From assembly GCA_011799875.1 (NCBI GenBank), contig CM022301.1:328370929-328434928 (forward strand): a stretch of 64,000 nucleotides of DNA, read 5' to 3'. Positions 44,934 to 54,133 of this stretch are shown here, piece by piece. Position numbers and translations under genes: made by a program. Positions within the stretch are counted from its first letter, which is position 1; each line of letters begins with the position of its first letter. The notes under the pieces were generated by a model. The model saw only the letters and a list, made by a program, of their open reading frames with translations. It ran no database searches and was not told the origin of the DNA. This DNA comes from Thinopyrum elongatum (lineage: Eukaryota > Streptophyta > Magnoliopsida > Poales > Poaceae).

Positions 44934-47605
44934 CTACTGAAGAATTTCAAAGTTGATTAGGACCAGCTCTCCTTGCCGAGAAAGTTCGATTTTGACATCA
45001 TCCCCAAGCGCAAGATTTGATAGAGTTTTGAACCTTGACCATCCTTTTGCATCAATCATCATGCGACTATCCTTTATACTTACAATATAGTGAGCAGGTT
45101 CATTCACACCAATGCTGCGCATGGTAAGAGAAACTTGGCCACGGTCGCCCGGATTATTAAACGACTCCCTCGTTGCTCTAGGAATTCTCTGTTTGCAAAC
45201 AAGAAGACATACACAAACAGTTAGATCAACACAGTGAATCATGTGAAACAACATGGAAAGAAAAAAGAACGAAGCAGTTGGGCTGCCAATGCTTACCAAG
45301 AAGGTGGAGATGGCAATTTTTGTAAGGACTTTGGTATATGCAGTGCGAACTGCAGCCCAGTCTATTGCCGGTGAAAGTGCTGGTTCCGTTGCCGCTGCAC
45401 AGGCCGGAGCAGATGCAAGTGCAACTTCAAGTGTTGGTGCAGGTGCCGGAGCCATTGTTGGTGCCCATGCCGGTGTGACTGGTAGTGCCGCTGCTGCTGC
45501 CAGAGATGGTGCTCCTTGTGGAGCTGGTGCCGGTGTCGGAGCAGGTGCCCATGCCGGTGCCCGATCCTCTGGTAGGTCAGCCTGATCCACTGACACGATC
45601 GGTGCCCAATCCTCTAGTGGATCAGACTAAGTTGCTGCCGCTGTCAGTGCTAGAGCCAGTGTCGTCGGAGTAGGTGCCAGTACTCGATCCGATGCTGAAG
45701 GTGGTACCGATGTGCGAGACAGCAGCGATCATCTCTAGTCTGCTATGATTTCACACTTCAGCTCTCTAACTTCGCTAGGCTCCGTGACCTGGATCCAGTC
45801 TTTTTCTTCACTTCTTATAAACGCGGGAAGGACTAATTGTGGCGTGTTTGTTAAAACAAATTGTAGTTCATCATAGGGCTTCAGGTTGTACTCTAACAAT
45901 AGACTGATCCAATTGTGTCCAGTAATATAAGTGATGGACAGTGCCTTCGTTACTGACACATCATAAGAAGTGAAACTTGCTAAAATAACCATCATAGAGC
46001 AAACCAAATGGTTTATTCTGTAACGAATGTGACATGGCAAACCCTGCACCATAAAATTGCAGCAAAAATAAGAAAACATGACAGTAAATCAATAAGATTT
46101 ACTTGATGTGACACAAGTGAATCCTTACCAGGATATCACTATGTTCAAGTTCTAAATAGAAGGTTGATCGTCCAATTACGGGTGGCATGCAGGGCCCCCA
46201 CTTACTCCCACAAGCAGGATAGTCCAAAGGTTGTGACAACTCGTTTGGAGCAAATATCCATGGGACTGGAAATCCTAGTGGGTGCGATAAACCCTGCAAT
46301 GCATACAGATATTGGAGTGTAACCATAATTGATAAACCGTCCTCACAAAAAAGATGATCTGGATACTTCAAAATGTACAAACTGAATTGAGTGGAAAAAC
46401 ATTAACATAGATTGTTCTCAGGACTCACCACACAACAAAAGCGGCAGTACTAAACAATACAAGGTTCACACACGCAAATCAAGTACTGAACAATAGTACT
46501 TACTACAGACAAGCAAAGTTGCACTAATTAAACTCTGCAGACTATTTCTTGCCACCGACCTATGGGATGTACCCCACATAACTGACTAGGCCATGGACTT
46601 CGTGAGAGATGTCTACCGGCACCTTCGCCATCTCGTCAACCTTGGAGAACCTAACAGAGTGGTCTTTCCACTCATAAACATGACGATGAAGATAGTCCGC
46701 ATCAGATTTGTCGGGAAGCTTTCCAAGAACCACACCCTTCATAATTGAAGGCACAACTAGGAAATTGTTGTGGTGAAGTACACCCTCGAGAACACGCCTG
46801 ACAACAATGCTACAGGAAAACACTTGTTCACGACACGTGGTGACAAGGACACCACAGCTGGATAGTTTAGTAGTAGAACACATCCTCAGGTCTTCCAGTT
46901 CACATGACATGACTTTGAGAACTTCATATCCACCGCGAACCTGGTTCTAATTCAAATAGAAACCAAATATTTTATTACTACCTCTGTTCAGAAATATAAG
47001 ATGATTTTCGATATTTTACTCCATATAAGACTACATATACGCACAGAAATGAGTGAACAAAGACACTAGAACATGTCTACATGAGATGCACAAAAAAGTT
47101 AGAACATCTTATATTTGTGAACAGAGGGATTACTTGCAATATACATAACACAAGTTACTGAGGTTACTATACTCTCTTCCAAGGCATGAGAGCTAAAATC
47201 TTGCATTTCCTACAGCTAGCATTGATGTTCATAAAGTAGTTGAAAGTAATCTATAAGAAATCAGTGTTATGTGCAAAAGTAATATGTATGTCAACCTCTC
47301 GCATGTTTTGGTCAAAAGAGCCATTTAGAACCGTCATTTGGCACACAAAAATCACATGCAAGATCGCCCAGAAAGTTGTACTACTAGTACTAGTACTAGT
47401 ACTGCGTGTTAGATGAAAAAACATGAGCAAGATCGCCAAAAAGATCGTCAAGAAGAGATATTACCTGAACTGGCTTAACGAGGGATCTCGGAGAGGGGGG
47501 CTTGGATAGGGCGATGGCTTTGAGCTTGTCTGCGGCAGTCTCGGCGGGGTGCTTGCACTTCTTCGTACCCTGTGCCTCGACGGTTTTGGCTAGAACCATA
47601 GACAT
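44934..47605 (-). CDS. B3-domain protein, six-exon model (gene B)
   Basis: Proposed exons on the minus strand: 47605-47465 (47 codons, MSMVLAKTVEAQ...), 46946-46578, 46293-46129, 46043-45771, 45611-45297 and 45188-44934 (stop). All joins are phase 0; donors are GTAATA, GTGGGG, GTAAGG, GTTAGA and GTAAGC, and all acceptors end AG. The product would be about 505 residues. B3-like segments: HLVCSMMVILASF...ITGHNWISLLLEYNL in exon 4, and KVLTKIAISTFLRIPRAT...MMIDAKGWSRFKTLSNLAL across exons 5-6, which is the clearest one. Between them is an Ala/Pro-rich linker (APAPTPAPAPQ). Exon 2 has an unrecognised domain (VLEGVLHHNNFLVVPSIMKG). Likely a nuclear DNA-binding protein. Weak points: the GTGGGG and GTTAGA donors. 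If they are not used, exon 2 ends at a TAG (46560) and exon 4 at a TAG (45735). A Stowaway MITE lies in intron 1. Confidence 0.55.
46978..47130 (+). mobile_element. Stowaway-type MITE in intron 1 of gene B
   Basis: Terminal inverted repeats CCTCTGTTCAGAAATATAAG and the complement of CTTATATTTGTGAACAGAGG match at 23 of 24 positions and are flanked by TA on both sides. Length about 153 bases, non-coding. Confidence 0.85.
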
Positions 47606-47911
47606 CACTTCGGCCGGTGCTCTAGGGGTCCATCAAGAAACTATCAAACGGAAATAAAAGAAAAGAAACTATAATCTACCCAAAAGAAGAACAGAGAGGG
47701 AGTTAGGATCGGTCACGCGGTTGCAAGACCGGGCCTTGGCTAGAAGCAACACCATTGATGCGCCCACCTTTACTTCTTTGGTAGAGAAGAACAATGGCAG
47801 AAGCGCGTCGGGGTTTTCTTGAAGAAATGAGGAACAAGATGAGGGAGAAGCGAGTTGGGGTTTTCTTGAAGAGAGGAAGATGAGGGAGAAGAGTGAAATG
47901 ATGGTTGCTTA

Positions 47912-48084
47912 ATCCGTCCAACTTACTGCTGGAAAGGTGGGGGTTTTGTGATTTGACGGCTCATTGGGCATTACTGTGGCGCTTCGACTAGTGTAGCCTA
48001 CCGTGCAGTTGTGCACTGTAGTACGGAGTAATTTAGTGCATGGCAAGTGGATACCGATGCTGGCTGTCCCACACGTCGGCAAAA
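47912..48084 (-). repeat. Duplicated 5' flank, copy upstream of gene B
   Basis: Partner of 44239-44412; ends just upstream of the gene B leader region (47630-47900), which itself has two related segments with TTTTCTTGAAGA (plus strand). Confidence 0.8.
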
Positions 48085-48543
48085 GTGAGTAGCAAGGTTC
48101 CCGATGACCATCGAGGATGATCCGCGTGGTAGAGCATGTCCACTGTTTCTGAAATAAATGATTACAGTAAGCGTTTCCACTCTTACGACGGAGGAGTGCG
48201 AAACACGGCAGCCACTTGAACTTACACAGTACTCCTACTACTAGGCATGTGCAGTGGTTCATATGTCAGTACTATAATCTTGTTGCTAGTGTAGTAAGAT
48301 ATGACGATAAAAATGACGTTGTGCGCATGTCAACTATGAACAGTAATGTAACATGCCCCTTTTTTGACTGTCCGGTCGAGAATGAACGGTGAGACCAATG
48401 TTAACAGAACTAGGTCTACAGCGCACGAAGAGTACGGTGCTACAGTACTCCACGGAACATGAACCATATGAAGCACGAATCTGTGTTAGGTAGGATGTAT
48501 GAAGGGTGCATGGGAGCAAAAGTTCCCTTCACGACCCACTTTT
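48085..48543. other. Intergenic stretch upstream of gene B
   Basis: No convincing gene or named repeat is seen. TGCATGAAGGGTGCATG-like motifs near 48490-48510 recur inside the neighbouring MITE candidate. Confidence 0.4.
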
Positions 48544-48706
48544 GGGTGTTTGGCAGAGTGCATGAAGGGTGCATGAGTCCACACTAGGTTAACAAAAATA
48601 CACTAGGAGCATGCATGAAGAGAGCATGCATGATGAGGGGTGCTGAGATGAGCATGCATGAAGAGGGAACAACTATGTTGAGATAACTATGCAACCAAAC
48701 ACACCC
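48544..48706 (+). mobile_element. hAT-like MITE candidate
   Basis: It begins GGGTGTTTGGCAGAG and ends CAACCAAACACACCC; the termini are approximate inverted repeats of the hAT MITE kind (GGGTGTTTGG). The interior has repeated GCATGCATGAAG. A clean 8-base target duplication could not be found. Confidence 0.4.
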
Positions 48707-48795
48707 GCACACTTTGTGCTACAATGACTGATCTGCACCGTCTGAGTTTGATCCAACGGTCATGTCGCGCCGAGACATGCCCATGCATAGGACGC

Positions 48796-49345
48796 CTAAA
48801 CACCACCGAAGTCCCTCTGCTTCTCGAGGTGCACGACGGTGGTGCTGCAGGGTGCCACCGCCCGCAGAGCCCGCTCCCGGTCGACGGGAGCCAGCTCGTC
48901 AAAGACGGCGTCCAATGGCATGAATGGATTCCGGTGACGATGCCCTGAGAGGATTCGCCCGGCAACGGCGACGGCCACCCGCAACCCCTTCTTGTCCAGC
49001 TCCACCCCCACCAGCTCGCGGAGACGACTCAGCTCCTCGGAGATATAGGTGAAGAAGGAGACCAGGTTAGGAAGCCACAGCTTGTTGAACTTGATGAGGT
49101 GGTCGAACGGGTTTAGCTCAACGGCCGGCATGGTCGCGCTGGCACGACGATAGTCATCGCGCAGCCACAACACGTGTGTGGCAACATGGTCCAGCAAAGT
49201 GGTTGAGGCGATCCTAGACCTCGTCACGATCGGCCCACTCGCGCTCCAGCCGGCTTGCCTGACCGCCTATTGTGTCTCCCGCTTTCTGCAGCAACGTCGC
49301 CGACACCTCGAGCATCTTTGTGGTCGACGCCTGCCGCTTTTAAAG
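48796..49345 (-). pseudogene. Uncharacterised helical protein gene, decayed
   Basis: On the minus strand a coding-like stretch starts near 49345 (KMLEVSATLLQKAGDTIGG, EREWADRDEV), meets a TAG, and continues in the next frame as LLDHVATHVLWLRDDYRRAS, FDHLIKFNKLWLPNLVSFFT and ELSRLRELVGVELDKKG, ending at 48796. The reading is rich in Leu and charged residues, suggesting amphipathic helices. One stop and one frameshift break it near 49225. I do not recognise the family. It faces the plus-strand gene at 49819 with about 470 bases between them. Confidence 0.5.
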
Positions 49346-49818
49346 CTCCGTGAACTCCCGCACATAAAGGAGGAGAAGAGTGCCATGCTCCTCCTTGCCG
49401 CTTATGAAAAGTTGCACAAACGAAGAGCCAAGGTATTTTGGAACAAAGACGTGTCACGTTAACGCGAACGGTTTCACTATTCAAACCATGGGCGTTTGAC
49501 CTACGTGCCGCCACGAGTCTCGCTTCTCATTGGCAGGTGCCGTCCAAGAAAGCGTGTGAGTCGACGGGAGGCGTGTGACCAGATCGCTGCGCCGGCTGAC
49601 CAGGAGGCATGCGACCAGGCCGCTGCGCAGGCTCACCAGTAGGCAAGACCTTTGACCAGGCTCCACCGCCCACCTTCCTCCCAACTGCCCCCACTTTTAA
49701 TGGCGTCGGTGCCGCATTTTAAATCACTGCTGCACTCCCCGGTCTCGCTAAAATCTTCTCTCTTCCTCTCCGATTCTCCTGTCGTCTACCTCCAACCAGC
49801 CTGACCTCACCGTACGCC

Positions 49819-50479
49819 ATGCCGCATCACGATGGGCTGCCCTTAGTCTTCCTGTTTCCTGAGGAAGACACCCAGCCGGAGTCTCAAGAACATAAGGCAC
49901 TTTGGGACGAGTTGGAACTGGCCTTGCGGGAAGACGCCGCACCTGTCCCCGCTCCCGTTCCAGCTTCCGTCGCCCCGACTGCGCCAGCGCCCATCCCCGT
50001 GGCATTGATGGCTGGGAGCCGCACATTATCGCCGAGCTTGAAACCACGGGGTTCAACGAGGTCCCTGCTGACTTTCACGCGCCCATGCACCTGCCAACGC
50101 ATGCGCATGCGCGTGCACTGATGTGCGCACCCATCCCGGTGCTCGTGCACACGAATGTCTTCGCTGCACCATTGCCAGCGCCTGTCCCCGCGCCGGTGCC
50201 AGTGGCCCCATCAAAGGCATGGATCGCCGCCGTCGACCGCTTCCTTGCACCAACGCCAGTCGCTGCCTCCCGCCAGTTGACTGGCTCCTGGAGATCAAAG
50301 TCCAGAACATTCTGGCCTTCCTTGAAGCTAGGGCCAACGTCCAGGAGTACACCAACAACGGTGCAAGACGCCGCCGTCGCCGCCGGTCAGTGGCCCGACG
50401 ACACACACAACACGGCAGAGGAGCCACTTCCAGCCACAAGATGCTTCCGCCGCCGCCACGTGATCTAAATTTGCCATGA
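49819..50479 (+). pseudogene. Uncharacterised Pro/Ala-rich protein gene, frameshifted
   Basis: The ATG at 49819 opens MPHHDGLPLVFLFPEEDTQP with an acidic stretch (HKALWDELELALRED), then a (AP)n tract. The sense then moves to a second frame near 50000 (GWEPHIIAELETTGFNEVPA, then a second AP tract and SKAWIAAVDRFLAP) and to a third frame near 50275 (DWLLEIKVQNILAFLEARA, an Arg-run, stop at 50479). Each segment has coding-like composition, so two single-base indels in a former gene are likely. Downstream, 50480-50600 looks like a 3' untranslated region. Family not recognised. Confidence 0.5.
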
Positions 50480-50868
50480 AAAACGTTCGGATTGCCATGC
50501 TTAAAATCCGAATGTTTGTGATTTATCATTTTTGTTTATTTTAGTTCGATCGTTGTATGAATGTAAAGTCGCAGTCAGACTGAATGAAACTTATGGTTTG
50601 ATCGATTGAATGTTCTGCTAGAGCCGTATCAAATTAATTATAAAAATTCATAAATATAAAAATTTATCCACACATTTAATTATTAGTAGATAAATAGTAC
50701 TACTACTCGCCTAACTTGTCCGTCATAGTTACTTTTGTTCCTAAACTTGTTACATATAGTACTACTAGTACGTGATGTGTCGTAACTTGTGGACGAGTCC
50801 AGATACGGTCAACGGCAATACCGCCCGCGCGTTCTTCGTGTTTGCCCGTGCGTCTAAACATAGAAGGG

Positions 50869-50909
<41 letters not shown>

Positions 50910-51485
50910 AGACATGGGACCCACCAGCAAGTGAAGGGGAATAGTACGTGCTGATGAGCTGGTCCGACTAATCTACTAAAACTAATATAAAAACATGTTA
51001 TCCATTAAATAGGTTGTGGTAATATAAAAACAATATATCAATGAAGGGGAGTACAACAAAAGTTGCTACTATGTTGCCTATTGACGTGCGTCTGGAAGGC
51101 CCTGGTCGCATGTTCGATCCTCGTCCTTTTTTATTTTTAATTTATATATGGGTCCAAATTTGTTCCATGACAGGTGGGCCCCCAGGTGTGTAGTTTGTAG
51201 CACTTGAATTTCTGGGTCAAAATTTGTTCCATTACAGGTGGACTCCCGGTGTATAGTTCGTAGCTTATTTGTAATTATTAAAGAGAACACCAGTGTTTTT
51301 GCAAAAATACCACGTGGAAGGTGAGAAAGGGCGTGTGTGAGAGCGATGACCGAGCCAGAGGGAAATAAAATGGGGGAGGGGCAGGGGTTGCAATGGTGTT
51401 TGGAGTAGTTGTCGTCCAAATGCTACAAAAATATAATCTAAGCCCACCGGAATAAATATCTTCACAAATTAATCCAATGGTGGAG
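50480..51485. other. Intergenic region left of S4
   Basis: AT-rich and low-complexity sequence with a (GA)n run and no credible coding frame. It ends with TGGAG (51481-51485), the target duplication of S4. Confidence 0.5.
50872..50908 (+). repeat. (GA)n microsatellite
   Basis: A 37-base uninterrupted GA dinucleotide run. Confidence 0.97.
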
Positions 51486-53059
51486 TGATACGTCTCCAAC
51501 GTATGTATAATTTTTTATTATTTCATGATGTTATATTATCATTCTTGAATGTTTTACAATCATTTTATAGCAACTTTATATCATTTTTTGGGACTAACCT
51601 ATTGACATAGTGCCCAGTGCCAATTGCTATTTTTTGCTTGTTTTTTTACTTCGCAGAATATCAGTACCAATCGGAGTCCAAACGCAACGAAACTTTTTGG
51701 AGATTTGTTTGGACCAGAAGACACCTTGGGGGCCAAGAAAGCACCAGAGGGGATCCCCGTGGGGACCACAAGACACCTGGGCGCGCCAAGATGCCCAGGC
51801 GCGCCCAGGTGGGTTGTGGCCCCCACGGAGGCCTCCTACACCGCCTCTTCGCCCTATAAATTCCCAAATATTCCAGAAACCCTAGGGCAGTCGACAAAAC
51901 ACAATTCCAGCTGCCGCAAGTTCCAGAACAACGAGATCCAATCTAACACCATCACGGAGGGGTTCATCATCCTCATTGGTGCCTCTCCGATGATGCGTGA
52001 GTAGTCCGCCATAGACCTAAGGGTCTGTAGGCAGTAGCTAGATGGCTTCCTCTCTCTTTTTGCTTCTCAATACAATGGTCTCTTGGAGATCTATTTGATG
52101 TAACTCTTTTTGCGGTGTGTTTGTTGGAATCCGATGAACTTTGAGTTTATGATTAGATCTATATCCATGAATATTATTTGACTTTTCTTTGATCTCTTAT
52201 ATGCATGATTATTTATAGCCTCATATTTCTTCTTCGAATCTTTGGTTTAGTTAGGCCAACTAGATCGATTTTTCTTGCCATGGGAAGAGGTGCTTTGTGA
52301 TGGGTTCGATCTTGTGGTGTCTTCTCCCAGTGACAGAAGGGGTAGCGAGGCACGCATGTATCGTTGCTATTAAGGATAACAAGATGGGGTCTATTCCTAC
52401 ATGAATAGATCTTGTCTACATCATGTCATCGTTCTTATTGCATTACTCCGTTTCTCCATGAACTTAATACACTAGATGCATGCTGGATAGAGGTCGATAT
52501 GTGGTGTAATAGTAGTAGATGCAGGCAGGAGTCGGTCTACTAATCTTGGAGGTGATGCCTGTATATTTATCATTGCCTTGGATATCATCATAATTATTCA
52601 ATCTTCTATCAGTTGCCCAACAGTAATTTGTTTACGCACCGTGTCCTATTTTCTCGAGAGAAGCCACTAGTGAAATCTACGGCCCCGGGTCTATCTTTTA
52701 TCATATTGCTTTCCGATCTATTTTTTATCGCATTTTATTTCAGATCTATTATTCCAAAAACCCAAAAATACTTGGCTGCACTTTTTATCTGCATCTTTTA
52801 TTTCGCGTTTTATTCAGATCTATTTATCCAACACATACAAAACAATCTATGTTTTCACCAAGGATGGATTGACAACCCCTCTTACGCGTTGGGTTGTGAG
52901 GATTTGTTCTTTGTGTGCAGGTACCGTTTACATAGTGTTGCTTGGTTCTCCTACTGGATTGATACCTTGGTTTCATAACTAAGGGAAATACCTACCGTAG
53001 CTGTACTACATCATCTCTTCCTTTTTGGGGAAATACCGATGCAGTTTCAAGCCGCATCA
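51486..53059 (+). mobile_element. S4 5' LTR (1574 bp)
   Basis: TGATACGTCTCCAACG to GCCGCATCA. TATAAA at 51855-51860, with the perfect GC hairpin 51774-51811 upstream. Confidence 0.94.
51774..51860 (+). promoter_or_regulatory. S4 5' LTR core promoter: perfect GC hairpin plus TATA box
   Basis: CACCTGGGCGCGCC (51774-51787) and GGCGCGCCCAGGTG (51798-51811) are perfect 14-base arms with a 10-base spacer; TATAAA starts 44 bases after the second arm. Confidence 0.75.
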
Positions 53060-53070
53060 ATAGGAATTTC

Positions 53071-53088
53071 TGGCGCCGTTGCCAGGGA
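53071..53088 (+). other. S4 primer-binding site (tRNA-Asp, one mismatch)
   Basis: TGGCGCCGTTGCCAGGGA, 11 bases after the LTR end; it differs from the S1/S2 site by one G-to-A change at position 14. Confidence 0.9.
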
Positions 53089-53266
53089 GACATCATCAAC
53101 ATCTATCAGGTTCCTAATCGCAAATCTCATCTCCTTGCAATTTACATTATTTGCCATTTGCCTCTCGTTTTCATCTCCCCCACTTCACAAAATTTGCCAT
53201 TTTATTTGCCTTTTTCTCGTCAGATCTATCTTTTTGCTTGCAATCTCGTTTGCCTACTTTGTTGCT

Positions 53267-54025
53267 ATGGCTAGTTCTTCCTCTATTGCATGTACCCCCG
53301 AGAATGAGGTTCTTAATTTTAAACAAAGGGGAGGGGAGAACCTAAAAGATGCTTGGTATAGAATTTGCAATGCTCATAATGGATCTATTCTTAAGCAATC
53401 TACCATTGTTCTTCTTCGTAGTTTCTATGTGGGTATTACCACTTGGTATAGATTAGTCCTTGATACGATTACCGGTGGGAATTTCTTGATGTGTCTATCT
53501 TTGGATACTTTTAATGCTATGGGAGATCTAGTGGGTGCACCACCTCTCACTATCAATGAAACTGTTTTAACACTTGAGAATGTTATGCAAAGGCTTGATG
53601 CTATTGAAAAGAAAATGCTCACCGAAGAACATATTGAAAACTTAGATAAAAGAATGCATAATCTTGCTAATAAAATTGGGTCAAAAGCGGGAGATGTTTT
53701 TAAGTTACTAAGGGAAAAGGAAATCGTAGTCAACGAAAGAATTGAAGAAAGTCCTTCGCAGATTGACAAGTTGGGAGAATTTTTTAGTAACTTAAGCACA
53801 ACCTTTTCTTCTGTTAAAAGTATTGAAAAAACTCCCGTAAAAATTTGCAAGACACAAATTACTAAAAACAAGGGCGCCACTTCTAATAGCAACAAGGAGG
53901 ATCTTAAAATGATTAGTATTCATCCCAATTTTGCTGAAGTAATAAAAGACCCTACTTGCAAGAATGAATTCTTCAAACTTGTTCCTAGGAATATTGTTAT
54001 TGAAATATGTATGCTAAATCCTTGA
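53267..54025 (+). CDS. S4 ORF, 252 aa, partial gag-like protein
   Basis: I start at the ATG at 53267 (MASSSSIACTPENE), about 180 bases after the primer site, the same distance as the S2 gag ATG. Residues about 20-80 (LNFKQRGGENLKDAWYRI, LLRSFYVGITTWYRL, LDTITGGNFL) match the C-terminal half of Retrotrans_gag in S2 (MNFKQLAPEHVAQSWERIK... LDSAAGG). The N-terminal half of the capsid domain is missing, so a short leader was joined to the middle of the domain. The rest is a Lys/Glu-rich helical region (VMQRLDAIEKKML, ENLDKRMHNLANKIG) without a zinc knuckle. The frame is intact despite about 5% LTR divergence. Whether it assembles with full gag from another element is unknown. Confidence 0.8.
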   Translation: MASSSSIACTPENEVLNFKQRGGENLKDAWYRICNAHNGSILKQSTIVLLRSFYVGITTWYRLVLDTITGGNFLMCLSLDTFNAMGDLVGAPPLTINETVLTLENVMQRLDAIEKKMLTEEHIENLDKRMHNLANKIGSKAGDVFKLLREKEIVVNERIEESPSQIDKLGEFFSNLSTTFSSVKSIEKTPVKICKTQITKNKGATSNSNKEDLKMISIHPNFAEVIKDPTCKNEFFKLVPRNIVIEICMLNP

Positions 54026-54087
54026 AGAATTCAAGGTGTTTGATTGAGGAGTTGAAAACTAAAGATGATTTTGAATCTATGAACTAT

Positions 54088-54133
54088 GCCTAGCTAGGGG
54101 CATAAAACGATAGCGCTTGTTGGGAGGCAACCC
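54088..54133 (+). other. Conserved non-coding block in S4
   Basis: GCCTAGCTAGGGG...GTTGGGAGGCAACCC, as in S1-S3, 62 bases after the ORF stop. Confidence 0.75.

Noticed and set aside
48536..48714. 8-base target duplication for the hAT-like MITE
   Set aside because: Flanks share only a short CACTTT-like word at different offsets; not convincing.
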